Translations under genes and position numbers: made by a program | Source: Megalobrama amblycephala | Lineage: Eukaryota > Chordata > Actinopteri > Cypriniformes > Xenocyprididae | Assembly (NCBI RefSeq): GCF_018812025.1 | Contig: NC_063052.1 | Coordinates: forward strand, 27,262,354 to 27,326,353 | Reading direction: 5' to 3' | Length of the DNA stretch: 64,000 nucleotides | In this document: one piece after another, positions 45,095 to 55,127 of the stretch | How the letters are laid out: the number at the start of each line of letters is the position of its first letter | Numbering within the stretch: position 1 is the stretch's first letter | The notes under the pieces: model-generated | Told to the model about the DNA's origin: nothing | Database searches by the model: none | Seen by the model: only the letters and a program-made list of their open reading frames with translations

Positions 45095-46189
45095 TTGGAC
45101 CTCAGAGACCTTGACAAGCTTGCTAGAAACATTGGCAAATTCACTCCAAATGTGCCAGGTAGTCCAAATGTTCAGAGTTATCTGCAAGATATTGACTTCC
45201 ATCTGGAAATGAGACCCAATGTCACTGACAAAGATAGACTTTATTTGCTCAGAGCCACATCCAGCTCTGAAGTGCGCAGCTTCCTGGACCGGCAGCCTGC
45301 CCACACAAAGACTGATTACCACCTGCTCCGAGAAGCTCTCATCAGAGAGTTTGCCGACCCCGAGTCAGAACGAGGACTAGTGGCTGCCCTGGAAACAAAA
45401 CAAGGTCGTCACGAAACTCCTCAAGTCTTCTATAGCCGACTAAGGCTAGCATACTTCGGGTCTCGCAACGAACAGAGCATGGAGGAGGAATTGAACTTCA
45501 AAACTCTCTTCCTGAGAAACCTCCATCCTGGGGTGAGCCACCATCTTGGCGTCCTTGCCTGTCCACGCACAATGAGTGCTCAACAGTTAAGAGACTTGGC
45601 GCACAAAGCCTACTGCAAACAGAAGATGGCCTTAGAAAAGGGCACCAAAACCACCACAGTTCTTCACTTCAACACACAGAGTCAAGGGCTGGCCCTAGAG
45701 GGCACCCAGAGTCACGACCTTGCCAAGCCGACACCCAAAGAGTGGAATGCATCCTCGTCCAACAGAGAGTGGGACTCCCACACTGGAACTCGACCTAAAC
45801 CGAGAGACAACCGCTGGGATGGACCACGTGGACGACAACGCTCACCTGGACGTCACTGGGAAAATTCATGGAACCAATCAAGACCTCATGAGAGTCATTG
45901 GGAGAAAACCTGGAATCACCCAAGCTCTTTTGGAAACACCAGAGGAAAAGGCTCATGGGAATCCAAGGGAAAACGACAAACACACCCTGGAGCAACCAGC
46001 CCAAGGAATCGACGAAAAAACTCACAAAGATTCCAAGCTGACAGAGCTCAAAATGAATCCATACCTGAACAAAAGATCTCACCTTGTTTCGACTCTCAAG
46101 AGCTGATGAAAATGATGATGAAAGAGTTCTTCCAACGAAAGGAGGACGACCGGAAGTGGGAAGAGAAAGCGAAACCAGATTCATCCTGA
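45095..46189 (+). CDS. E2 gag, capsid and nucleocapsid-like part
   Basis: 364 residues from the first initiator-like codon; the frame is open from 45035, so the true start is upstream in gag. The capsid-like region includes LLREALIREFADPESERGLV, TKQGRHETPQVFYSRLRLAY and LFLRNLHPGVSHHLG. The tail has no CCHC zinc knuckle. In its place is a basic Trp/Arg/Gly/Ser-rich stretch with recurring W-x-H/N spacing (GRHWENSWNQ, ESHWEKTWNH, GKGSWESKGK), which may bind RNA as the GR boxes of spumaviruses do. It ends at TGA followed by CTAG; the same frame stays open beyond. Confidence 0.78.
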   Translation: MDLRDLDKLARNIGKFTPNVPGSPNVQSYLQDIDFHLEMRPNVTDKDRLYLLRATSSSEVRSFLDRQPAHTKTDYHLLREALIREFADPESERGLVAALETKQGRHETPQVFYSRLRLAYFGSRNEQSMEEELNFKTLFLRNLHPGVSHHLGVLACPRTMSAQQLRDLAHKAYCKQKMALEKGTKTTTVLHFNTQSQGLALEGTQSHDLAKPTPKEWNASSSNREWDSHTGTRPKPRDNRWDGPRGRQRSPGRHWENSWNQSRPHESHWEKTWNHPSSFGNTRGKGSWESKGKRQTHPGATSPRNRRKNSQRFQADRAQNESIPEQKISPCFDSQELMKMMMKEFFQRKEDDRKWEEKAKPDSS

Positions 46190-46193
46190 CTAG
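46187..46193 (+). promoter_or_regulatory. Candidate stop-codon readthrough site, UGA CUAG
   Basis: The gag stop TGA (46187-46189) is followed by CTAG. Gag before it and protease-pol after it share one frame, open on both sides with no other stop until 48422. UGA followed by CUAG is the known efficient readthrough context in animal mRNAs, and same-frame gag-stop-pol is the gamma/epsilonretroviral layout. Confidence 0.7.
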
Positions 46194-48424
46194 CTGCTGG
46201 ACGAGATGGCAGCGACCACCTGACTCAACACACCTCAGAGAACAGCACCTCATCTCTCTCTCAGAGAACCACAAGCACCATAACTTCAAACGGACAAGAA
46301 ATCCCACCTGAACATCCTGCAAAACAGACAGAAACTGATCCAACACCTGATGGGTCAGATCACAGCAGTGTCCAACAAACACCTGCTGTTGAAATCACTC
46401 CAGTTCCTGAAAGTGCTGTCTTGGTCATCTGCCACTCCTCCGAAGAAAACGAAATAAATGCTGACAGCCTACCTCTCTCATCCCAAACTCCAGTCCCCCA
46501 ACTCCTAGGTGATCTCGTTGAGAAAGGTATCGCAAGAAAGTTTTACCTCTCCATTATCATCGAACAACACATCAAGGTCGAAGCCCTCCTTGACACTGGA
46601 GCTGACATCACCCTAATGTCAACAGAACTCCTTGAAGAAGTCCAAAACAGAACAAAGAGGTCTAACGGAACCTTTAAACTTCAAAGGTGTGAGCTGAACC
46701 TCCAAGCATATTCCCACACAGGCCTACAACTAAAACATGTGGCACCGATTCACCTAACGGTGGGACCAATGAACCTTGTTCACCCAGTATACATCTCACC
46801 ACTCAACACATATCCTCTCCTCATTGGGAAAGACCTGCTTAACCGCTTTGAACCCTTAATAGACTTCAAACACCTGAAGATGTGGACACAAGTCCGTGAG
46901 CCTCTGCCCCTCCAGTCAGTAAACTCCAACGAATGGCAGTGTCAAGCCACAGACACCACCCCCCATCCACTGACTGACGATGCAAGTTCAAAGTCAAGAG
47001 CAAGTTCCACTTCAAGCAACAAGAACCAAGACCCATTCCTCTGCTCACTGCAAGCGTCAGACTCAGGTTCCCTCCGAATCATGACTGCCATAAATGTCCA
47101 AGACACATCAGTGCCTGATGCAGCATTAGCCCTGTGGGCTGAAAACTCAGCTATCAGCCTGAAGCTCTTCAGAACATTGAAGCAGACAAATCAGAGCATA
47201 CCACACGTCTCGAAGCATAGCCGCTTCCCTCTCAATCTATGTTCAACAACTATGGCTACCTCCAAGATCGTCTGTGCTGCAGACATACGATGGAATGACA
47301 GACTCTTGAGTCACTACTTCCTGGTTGTCCCCAACCTGCCTCATGACATCTACATAGGAGCAGACATCATGGTCCGTCTCAACGCCTGCGTTGACACCGT
47401 GAATGACGTCATATGGGCTCCCTTGTCACACCAATTGACATCTTCAGTCAACCTCAAGAATCTTCGATCTGGGCAAACAATACCAGATGCATGCGCCATG
47501 ATCAACGAGCAAGAAGCCACAATCCCCGCTTACAGCAAGAGTGTCAGTGTCCGCCTCAACATGCGACCTGGCCAGACCCTTACCAGTAAGCTAGGCTTCT
47601 TCCAACCTTCCAGGACCTGCCTAAAACTAGGACTGACCTTGGAAGCCACACCTCTCATAGAAGTGTCATCTCGTGCTGTGTATGTGTTGTTCAACAACTG
47701 TACGGCCAAAGACATCAATGTGCCAAAAGCCAGTTACCTGGGATGGCTCATCAACCAGGCGTTCCATGACTTTGAACTGACAGTTCCTGTCATCGTCCAC
47801 ATACCAGTTGAACTAATGTCAGATGAATGCCACAACACCGTAACTTGCACAAAGCCTCATGAGGTCATCACCATCACTTCTATTCTGCCGGTGCCTAAAG
47901 AAAGTGTCTGCCGATCAGAACTTACAGATGACACTCACCTCGCTGTCTACGCTGTGTCAACACAGACTGCAACAGAGTTACCTGTAGAACTGACCGTCAA
48001 GACCCACAGTCCCTCGAATGACTCAGAGGAACCCTATGCTGGGTTCAATGCACAAGTCCAACAAATCCTGAGCGAGGCGGATGCCCTCCACAGTGAAATG
48101 GATCGCCAAGGACTCAAAGAAGTTCTGTGCAAATACAAGGACTCTTTCGCAAAGGATTCCCTGGACTGCGGCCTGACTGATATCCACATGGTGCGCATCC
48201 CAACTCACCCAAATGCGCCACCGACATTTGTGCGGCAGTACAAGATTCCGATAGCATCATACGAATCAGTGCAAGATATCATTGACTCCATGCTACAAAA
48301 GGGGGTATTCCGACCCTGCAACAGCACCTACTCCGCCCCGATATGGCCAGTCCTAAAGCCAAACGGCAAATGGCGGCCCACCATTGACTATCGCAAATTG
48401 AACCAGCAAGTTCTCTTATCGTGA
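46190..48424 (+). pseudogene. E2 protease and start of RT
   Basis: After a Ser/Thr-rich linker the frame encodes a retropepsin with ALLDTGADITLM (Asp codon at 46592) and PLLIGKDLLNRF. A second protease-like segment follows with PHDIYIGADIMVRL but no DTG. Then comes a beta-rich pre-RT domain (IPAYSKSVSVRLNMRPGQ ... VLFNNCTAKDINVPKASYLG). RT fingers start near RQYKIPIASYESVQDIIDSM and run to KPNGKWRPTIDYRKLNQQ. A TGA at 48422-48424 stands where Arg (CGA) is expected, consistent with CpG decay. Confidence 0.82.
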
Positions 48425-48763
48425 TGGCCTATGACTCAATTGGACCAAGAGATTCCCAAAATCAAAGGCTCCACGATCCTATCCACACTGGACGTCGCCT
48501 CAGGATTTTGGACAATCCCTGTCCACCCTGATGACCAACACAAGTTGGCGTTCACCTTTGGCAATCGACAATTCACCTTCACAAGGTGCCCCTTCGGCTA
48601 TGCCAACTCCCCAGCTGAATTCAACGGATGGAAACAGAACGGATTCAAGACAGCTAACAACAAGCCTGTCAAACATCAGGAACTTTTCCAAGCATGCGAT
48701 GCCATTGTCACCACACATGACATGATTATCTACTGGAAAAAGGTCCGCCTCCTCCCATGTTGA
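48425..48763 (+). pseudogene. E2 RT palm remnant fused to RNase H end
   Basis: The same frame continues with RT palm motifs (LSTLDVASGFWTIPVHPDDQ, CPFGYANSPAEFN). It then jumps directly to an RNase H C-terminal stretch (NNKPVKHQELFQACDAIVTT, IYWKKVR). The active-site YxDD, thumb, connection and most of RNase H are deleted. This copy cannot encode a working RT. Confidence 0.82.
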
Positions 48764-48926
48764 ACTCTCACCTCAGTTCACTGCGGATGATCTCCTCACC
48801 CTCCAAGCGTCGGATCCAACGCTGCAAACCATTGCCGCTCACATTTCCGACCCATTAACTCATCCCATTTCCACCTCCGACCTATCCAATTCCTCTGATC
48901 TCCGCCACCTTCACTCAATCAAGCAC

Positions 48927-50054
48927 ATGCTGCATCTCAAGGACGGCGTTCTCACATATGTCCCTGAGCCCCTAACTGTGCCAAAGCTTGTAGTTCCTCA
49001 GAGCCAAAGGGGGATAATGCTGACACACGCCCACGATGCACCATGCGCTGGACACCATGGCGCCAAGGCCACCTATGAAACGCTCAAACAAGTAGCATAT
49101 TGGCCTGGCATGCAGCAAGATGTGACGGAATATGTAAAAGGATGCCTGGTGTGTTGCCAGTTCCAACCGGCAAACCCAAACCACAGAGCACCACTACAAC
49201 GGAAAGGAATGACCTTCCCATGGTCTGACCTCCAAATAGATTGGGTAGGACCCCTGCCACGGTCAACACGGGGTAACAAATACTTCCTCACCGTGGTTTG
49301 CGAATTCACAAAGTGGGTAGAGTGTCTCCCAGCTCCCAACGATACAGCAGAAACAACAGCCTGCCTGTTAATGAACCACATCTTCTCAAGATTTGGACTG
49401 CCTCTAAGAGTCAACTCTGACCGAGGAACCCACTTCACCGCTGAGGTTATGCAGGATGTATGGAAACTCCTGGGCATACAGGCCAAGCTTCACATAAGCC
49501 ATCATCCAATTTCCTCAGGGCAGGTCGAACGGGCCAACAAGACAGTGGCAAGCATGTTGAAGAAGTATGTGTCCGCCAACCAAAAGGATTGGGATATCAA
49601 GCTCCCTCTGGTACTGATGGCCATCAGGGCCACCCCTCACAGGTCTACCGGAGTAGCCCCATTCGAAATGATGACAGGGCGACAAATGACACTACCGCTA
49701 CACCTGCTGTACCAACCGGGTGACATGAACCTTGTCACCGCCTACACCACTCACCAGTATCTGGAAAAGTTGCATCAGCACCTGAGAGCGACTTTCGCCT
49801 TCGCACAACAAAACCTCCAAAGAAGTGCGGAAGGTCGTAAAGCCTACTACGACAAAAAGGCCTCTTACCAAGAACTCAATGTCGGAGACAAAGTGTGGTA
49901 CTACAGCTTTGCCCAGCCAAGGCAGAAAGCTCCCCATCGCCTGTCAAAGAAATTCCTACCTCACTGGACAGGACCACATGAGATTGTGGACAAGCTCTCG
50001 CCTGTCGCCTACCGAATCAAAATCAGACAAGGCCGCAACGAGCCTGTCCTTTGA
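48927..50054 (+). CDS. E2 integrase
   Basis: 375 residues, one frame over from RT. There is a zinc-binding N-terminus ([12 protein letters not shown] ... CLVCC), then a catalytic core with [10 protein letters not shown] (Asp 49239), [11 protein letters not shown] (Asp 49419) and [10 protein letters not shown] (Glu 49527), spaced D,35,E. A C-terminal domain follows with GDKVWYY and [19 protein letters not shown]. The frame is open further upstream (about 48765), where it would join pol. Integrase inserts the DNA copy into the genome. The domain is complete in this copy even though RT is deleted. Confidence 0.88.
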   Translation: MLHLKDGVLTYVPEPLTVPKLVVPQSQRGIMLTHAHDAPCAGHHGAKATYETLKQVAYWPGMQQDVTEYVKGCLVCCQFQPANPNHRAPLQRKGMTFPWSDLQIDWVGPLPRSTRGNKYFLTVVCEFTKWVECLPAPNDTAETTACLLMNHIFSRFGLPLRVNSDRGTHFTAEVMQDVWKLLGIQAKLHISHHPISSGQVERANKTVASMLKKYVSANQKDWDIKLPLVLMAIRATPHRSTGVAPFEMMTGRQMTLPLHLLYQPGDMNLVTAYTTHQYLEKLHQHLRATFAFAQQNLQRSAEGRKAYYDKKASYQELNVGDKVWYYSFAQPRQKAPHRLSKKFLPHWTGPHEIVDKLSPVAYRIKIRQGRNEPVL

Positions 50055-50479
50055 TGGGTCCATCGAAACCAGATAAAGAGGCACCAAGGTTCCAACCGAC
50101 AGGAAAAGGGGGAGGTTCAAACCCACTGACACAGACCGACAATCCCCTACTCTATACCCCACTAATGACTCTGTCATTCTAGGGAAAGTTTTTTTTTTCT
50201 ATTTTTATTTTACACAACACTTACACATGCTCCTCCACAGCACTGCTAGGAACAACCTCTAGTAGAAAGGAATCGCTTCACACATGACACTCACTTTGCT
50301 CTAGTAAACTCAGTGTCCTTGTGTCTCTTAGTGTTTTATTCTTGTCTCTCTCCTCATGCTTTCTTTTTCCTCTTTCACTATCATTAGTCTTCCTCCTCAG
50401 CTTGCCCATTATCGATTCGAATAATATTTACAGGCTCAAAGACGTTGTGAATGTTTGATTTTGGCAAAGGAACACCTAT

Positions 50480-51184
50480 GTCAAAATACACACTCCTGAG
50501 GTCGTGGCATACCATGATAACAACGAACAGTTGTATCTAGCCCCAAACCTAAAATGCGTACGCTCACGAAAGACATTCATTATCTTTGCCCGAGTAAACC
50601 ATTCGTATTTGATAATACCGAGGGCTTCTGCGGCCTAGAATCAATTAGACCTGACACTAGCTGCCACACGCATTATCCTGCCTAAACAAACTCTCTGGAT
50701 TAATGTCCCTAAGGGCTCGATCCTCCATATTGACAATCTTGCAGTGTATCACGACGATGAGTACTAGGCTGAACTCGAAATCTGAACGTACTTCAAACAG
50801 CATTCCTTCGTCCTCGATCCAGAATTGGAAGAAAGGATCAGGGAGGAAGGAACGCAACTTATTGATCTGACTCCTGTTGATACAGCCTTAGAAGCTATAG
50901 CTCGTCTTCCACCCACCGGCGTGACATTCATTCGGTCTTGGTCTGCTGCTGACACAGCACGTTGCATCTCTACTATTGTAGGATATATTGTGACCTTGAC
51001 ACTGGCCTTCCTCCTGCACAAGCAAGTGAACGGCGTGCAAGAGTCTTTTGATAGATGCACGTCGGGCGTCCCGCGCATCTTCCGACGTGATAAAACCGAC
51101 CAAGAACCTGAACCTGAATTCGAGAACTCAACCAACCTGATTGAAATTACGCCTCTACCTCCTCGTCGAACCACTGACAATTAG
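50480..51184 (+). pseudogene. Env-like remnant with transmembrane segment
   Basis: The position after integrase and before the purine tract is that of env. Upstream of 50825 the sequence has coding character but is broken by stops and shifts. From 50825 to 51184 a 119-residue frame is open, with a hydrophobic span STIVGYIVTLTLAFLL followed by a basic and acidic tail, like the membrane anchor and cytoplasmic end of an envelope protein. No fusion peptide or furin site is claimed. The 5' part from 50055 shows no usable frame. Confidence 0.5.
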
Positions 51185-51391
51185 ATTAGTCGAAACCACC
51201 AATTACAACTGATCTTAAACAGTACGACCCTATGTTAGCTGAAGTGTTCCGAACCCGTTTATTCCAAGATACCCAAGTCCTTCACCAGAATTCAGTCAGT
51301 GATGGAGATGTTGTTTGTGTCTTGTGTGTGTCTGTTCTCTCTCTGCCTCTTGTTCCAGTGCCTGCCGACGTTCGCACCAGGAACCTCGCCA

Positions 51392-51405
51392 AGCAAAAGG
51401 GGGAC
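51392..51405 (+). promoter_or_regulatory. Polypurine tract of E2
   Basis: AGCAAAAGGGGGAC ends directly at the 3' LTR (51406). Confidence 0.8.
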
Positions 51406-53204
51406 TGTAGGGCATTGCTCGACAGAACTTACCAATGACTTTATCAATGAACAACATGATTGAACAAAGCTTCATTTGGTCCAAAAGATCCATTTCCTGA
51501 CAGGAAACACCTAGCCTTAACAAAAGTGAGGACGTGACTTCTTTTAACAAAGGACTCTGTCTAAAGGACTTCTTAGCTCATCAGCAATAAACTAATCAGA
51601 ACCCATCACGTGGATTTGATCACATTAAATCTATTGATTCTCTCACAAAACCCTCTTGTATTATCGGACGGAACAGGAAAATACCCATCAACGGATTTAA
51701 AGACGAATCTGTCCTATCAATACCTCCCTTGTGTTGACCGTCCATCGTGACCCGGTCACTCGTGACTCCGGTCAAAGTTTAAACTATGCTTAAGGACTCA
51801 ATCTTGAATCTCAAAAGGGATAATTGTCGATTACTTAAAGTATTAACTATATACAGAATAATACATGCCATGATGTAATTACTAACATGTCTATTCAATG
51901 TATTCAATATGTGGGTTTTCTTCAAATGCATTATTGTAATCATTGTTTTAATTAGGTCAGTCTAGTAATATGTGTGTAAGAAGTGTGTCATGTTTGAGTT
52001 CTAAATGCAGAATTTATAATTCTGTGTAATTCTGTGTGAATGAAACATTGAAATTCAGTATCAGGAAAATATTAAGAAACTTTATAAAGTTGTTAATAAA
52101 ACAGGAGAATGTTCTGCAGATATCACGCGATGTGATCAATAGACAATAGACGAGGCGTGTCTAATCTCCGTAGCAACGTCTCATTGGAGGATCGCTCCCT
52201 TAAAACTATGCTGTCCGAACAAGCTAATGTCAGAAGCTGGAAGTCAGAAGTCGGTCAGAAATCGCTCGAAATCGGTCAGAAGCCGGTAGCCGAAACACCG
52301 CTACTTTGACCACGGCGGAAAAGTCGCATGGGTCATTGATAACTGATTGACCGGGGCTGATTTTCCATCTAACACCCGATTTCAACCACGAGCTGCGCCG
52401 CTGATCATTCGACAGCCGTCACATCCAGACTCCAAAACACTTCGTGAAATATCTGACCAAAGTCTCCCAAGAAGAGAGCCGCTCAAGCCAGACGCTCAGC
52501 CAGCAGCATCGTTCAAAGCTTCCGCGCAACCCACAGGGCTTTCCCGAGAAGACGTCACCTGAAAGACAGCCAATCCAGAACGGGATTCCGCTGTACACGA
52601 GTCACGGAACAACCCGATTACCTCAGCTGTCACAGCAAACGCAGGTACAAGCAAACTTCTCTCTCTCTTGCTGGAAACTGGTGAAACTCCTTTAAACCTA
52701 AAGAATCAAGCCAAAGCTCTGCTTTTGTGATTTTCCTCAGGTTATGAGTTAAGTTAGCACTGAACTTGGGACTTTTCATAACTCATCAACTCCGCGAATG
52801 TATGTGTGCATGTATGTATGTGTGGGTGTGTGTGTGTTTAGCCTTAGTTTCCTGTAATCATTAGAAGTAGTCAATAAATCTTGTTTTGATTTTCACATAT
52901 ACGAGTTTCTTGTGGTGTGTGTCAAATTACTGCCTTAAACGTAAAAGATCAAGTTACCTCTTGCTTATAATATAATAATTACAATAATAACAATAATCAT
53001 AATAAAATATTGTTACTGTTGGCCGCAGAATAATATTTTATCCAGAATTGGTAAAATACTCTAACCTCAATTTTCGCTGGACGAATAATTGATGAAGTGT
53101 TAAATATTAATTCTGAATCATTTACAGTGAATCATTTACAGTTGATTCAATTCTTATTCCCTGTAACAATTAAATTGAGCTAATAAATAGGCTAAGTCCT
53201 TACA
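51406..53204 (+). repeat. 3' LTR of E2
   Basis: Nearly identical to 39720-41529. It ends CCTTACA, then ACACATACC, which does not match the left flank (GAACCACG). Confidence 0.92.
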
Positions 53205-53796
53205 ACACATACCTCTGTTAAAAATCTCAGAAAATTTAGTTTAGGGTTTCATGACCCTTTAATGAAAAATTGTATGTTTTATAGAGAAATGTCACTGATG
53301 TGAACTAGAAATACTCCTGTTTCATTATGTAACAGTAAATGCCTATTATTGTTTTTATATATATTTAGTTTATTCATTATCTTTATAGTACTTAGTATTT
53401 TTCAGACTATGTGCATCCTTGAATATGCATTTGTGGTTGATCCCTCTACCTCTAATACAAAGTGTTAAACTGATCACCTGTCTCCTCATTTGTGCTCTGA
53501 CCGGCACCCATAAGGGGTTTACTCATCCATCCATCCAAATCCTCTCCATCATTTGCTGCCAATTAAATTTGTCAAATAAAATCACTAAATAAGCCATTAC
53601 GATCATTATGATCTTTTTATCAACACTTAAAAAGGAGATTATTCTTCTGACCAAGAGGAACAATTCTCATGTTCTAGTACTAACAGTACAAAAGCATATA
53701 GTGCAAATCAAAACGTTAAAGTGACCTGGTTTATGAGCTGCACAGAGAAAATCAAGCATGAATATAATGGATTTTATTACATGAAACTATGAATAC
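53205..53796. other. No gene seen
   Basis: AT-rich unique sequence to the right of E2. Neither the missing G1 integrase end nor a G1 LTR is present here. Confidence 0.6.
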
Positions 53797-54240
53797 TGTT
53801 ACGTGTGCTGCTGTAGAGATGAGGCGAAATACAGAAATCCACAATATACGGGCTTTATTTACAGATAAGGAGCAGAATGACAGCTTAACACACATATGCA
53901 AACAAGATAACAGACAAGGAGTGCAGGGAGTGAGTCCAACTTAAAGGGAGTGCTGACGAGGACAAACAGGTGCTGGGAATCCGGGGAGATGGCGGGAAGA
54001 CTGATGAGGGAAGTGCAGAAAGGTGTGTAGGACAGGAGGATGCTGGGAACTGGAGTCCGGGAAGGTGTGATAGTAACAAATACATACAACTACATCTAAG
54101 CAAAGAACATATATACAGGATTAACAAATGTAAAGAAAAAAGAGAGAGAAGACAAAAGAATGGCAAAACTTACAAACAATTAACCTTGAGAGCCAGTGAA
54201 GAATTACAATCACCTTAAATAGGGGCATATAAACTTAACA
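53797..54240 (-). mobile_element. Solo LTR, antisense (Gypsy-like)
   Basis: Read on the minus strand it starts TGTTAAGTTTATATGCCC (TATA-like). It contains GGACTCCAGTTCCCAGCAT and AAATAAAGCCCGTATATTG (poly(A) signal), and ends CAGCAGCACACGTAACA. I recall this AAAGCCCGT..TTGTGGATTTC end from fish Gypsy LTRs. No internal region or convincing target duplication is present. Confidence 0.6.
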
Positions 54241-54689
54241 CATCTAATGATCGATAAGAGCGATACTTGCATGGATTTTGGGTGCTGAGTTATGAATGGA
54301 TGATTCAATGCATGCGTAGGCTGGAGTTCATTGGTTTATTCCATGTCTCCACGGGAAGTTTGAACTGAGGTAACTTGAAAGCACGTTTTGCCAGAAGGTG
54401 GTCATCCTGTCAGAAGACAAGATAAGAGCGCAATTTGAGCGCGGTTAGAGATCAAGAGTATTTGCGGAGGAGGAGATTGACGGAGGACGGACGACATGAG
54501 AGACCTTGTCTTTTAAGGACAAATCCAGACAAAAACTGACCAATCCAAAGTGTGTATTTTGAGCAGGAAAGAGTTTCTTTGTTTCCCTTTTACAACCTAA
54601 TTTGCATGTTTATGGTGGTGTCAGTGTTGGAGATTGTTTTGGATTTACAGCAGCGCTAAGAAAAAAAAATGGATCTGGCAGGCTGCGGC
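54241..54689. other. No gene seen
   Basis: Unique sequence with no coding signal or repeat that I recognise. Confidence 0.55.
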
Positions 54690-54851
54690 AAACCTCGGGA
54701 TAAACAGAGAGAGACTAATATTAGTGTAGACGCCATTCTTTGAATGATGTAGCGAGTACATCAGGTGTTATGGGAAGTGTTCCCGGTTCCGGCTGACCTA
54801 ATCTATGCAGCCTAACAATTTACATGATTTGAATTATAGAGGTAGATAATG

Positions 54852-55127
54852 TGTTATGTGTATGCCAGGTTAAAGAGATGTGTTTTTAGTCTAGATTTAA
54901 ACTGACAGAGTGTATCTGCTTCCCGAACAATGCTAGGAAGATTGTTCCAGAGTTTAGGTGCCAAATAGGAGAAGGATCTACCGCCTGCAGTTGATTTTGA
55001 TATTCTAGGTATTATCAGCTGGCCTGAATTCTGAGATCGCAATAAACGTGAAGGACTATAATGTATTAAGAGCTCACTTAGGTACTGGGGAGCTAAACCA
55101 TTTAGTGCTTTGTAAGTAATTAGCAAG
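54852..55127 (-). pseudogene. L2 RT C-terminal segment
   Basis: Encodes LLITYKALNGLAPQYLSELL to KLWNNLPSIVREADTL and FKSRLKTHLFNLAYT. It lacks the small deletion seen in the copy at 30540. It is separated from the rest of its RT by the hAT element at 55128. Confidence 0.85.

Larger units (their letters stand above)
39720..53204 (+). mobile_element. Retrovirus-like LTR element E2, 13.5 kb
   Basis: LTRs of 1810 and 1799 bp are nearly identical. Order: 5' LTR, primer-site-like TGGTGGAGAA, 2.7-kb leader, gag, in-frame UGA, protease-pol, integrase, env-like remnant, purine tract, 3' LTR. The RT style and same-frame gag-pol resemble gamma/epsilon retroviruses more than G1 does. Breaks include a gag frameshift, an RT stop and deletion, and env decay. 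The left flank is G1 integrase and the right flank is unrelated; no target duplication is seen. Confidence 0.87.
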
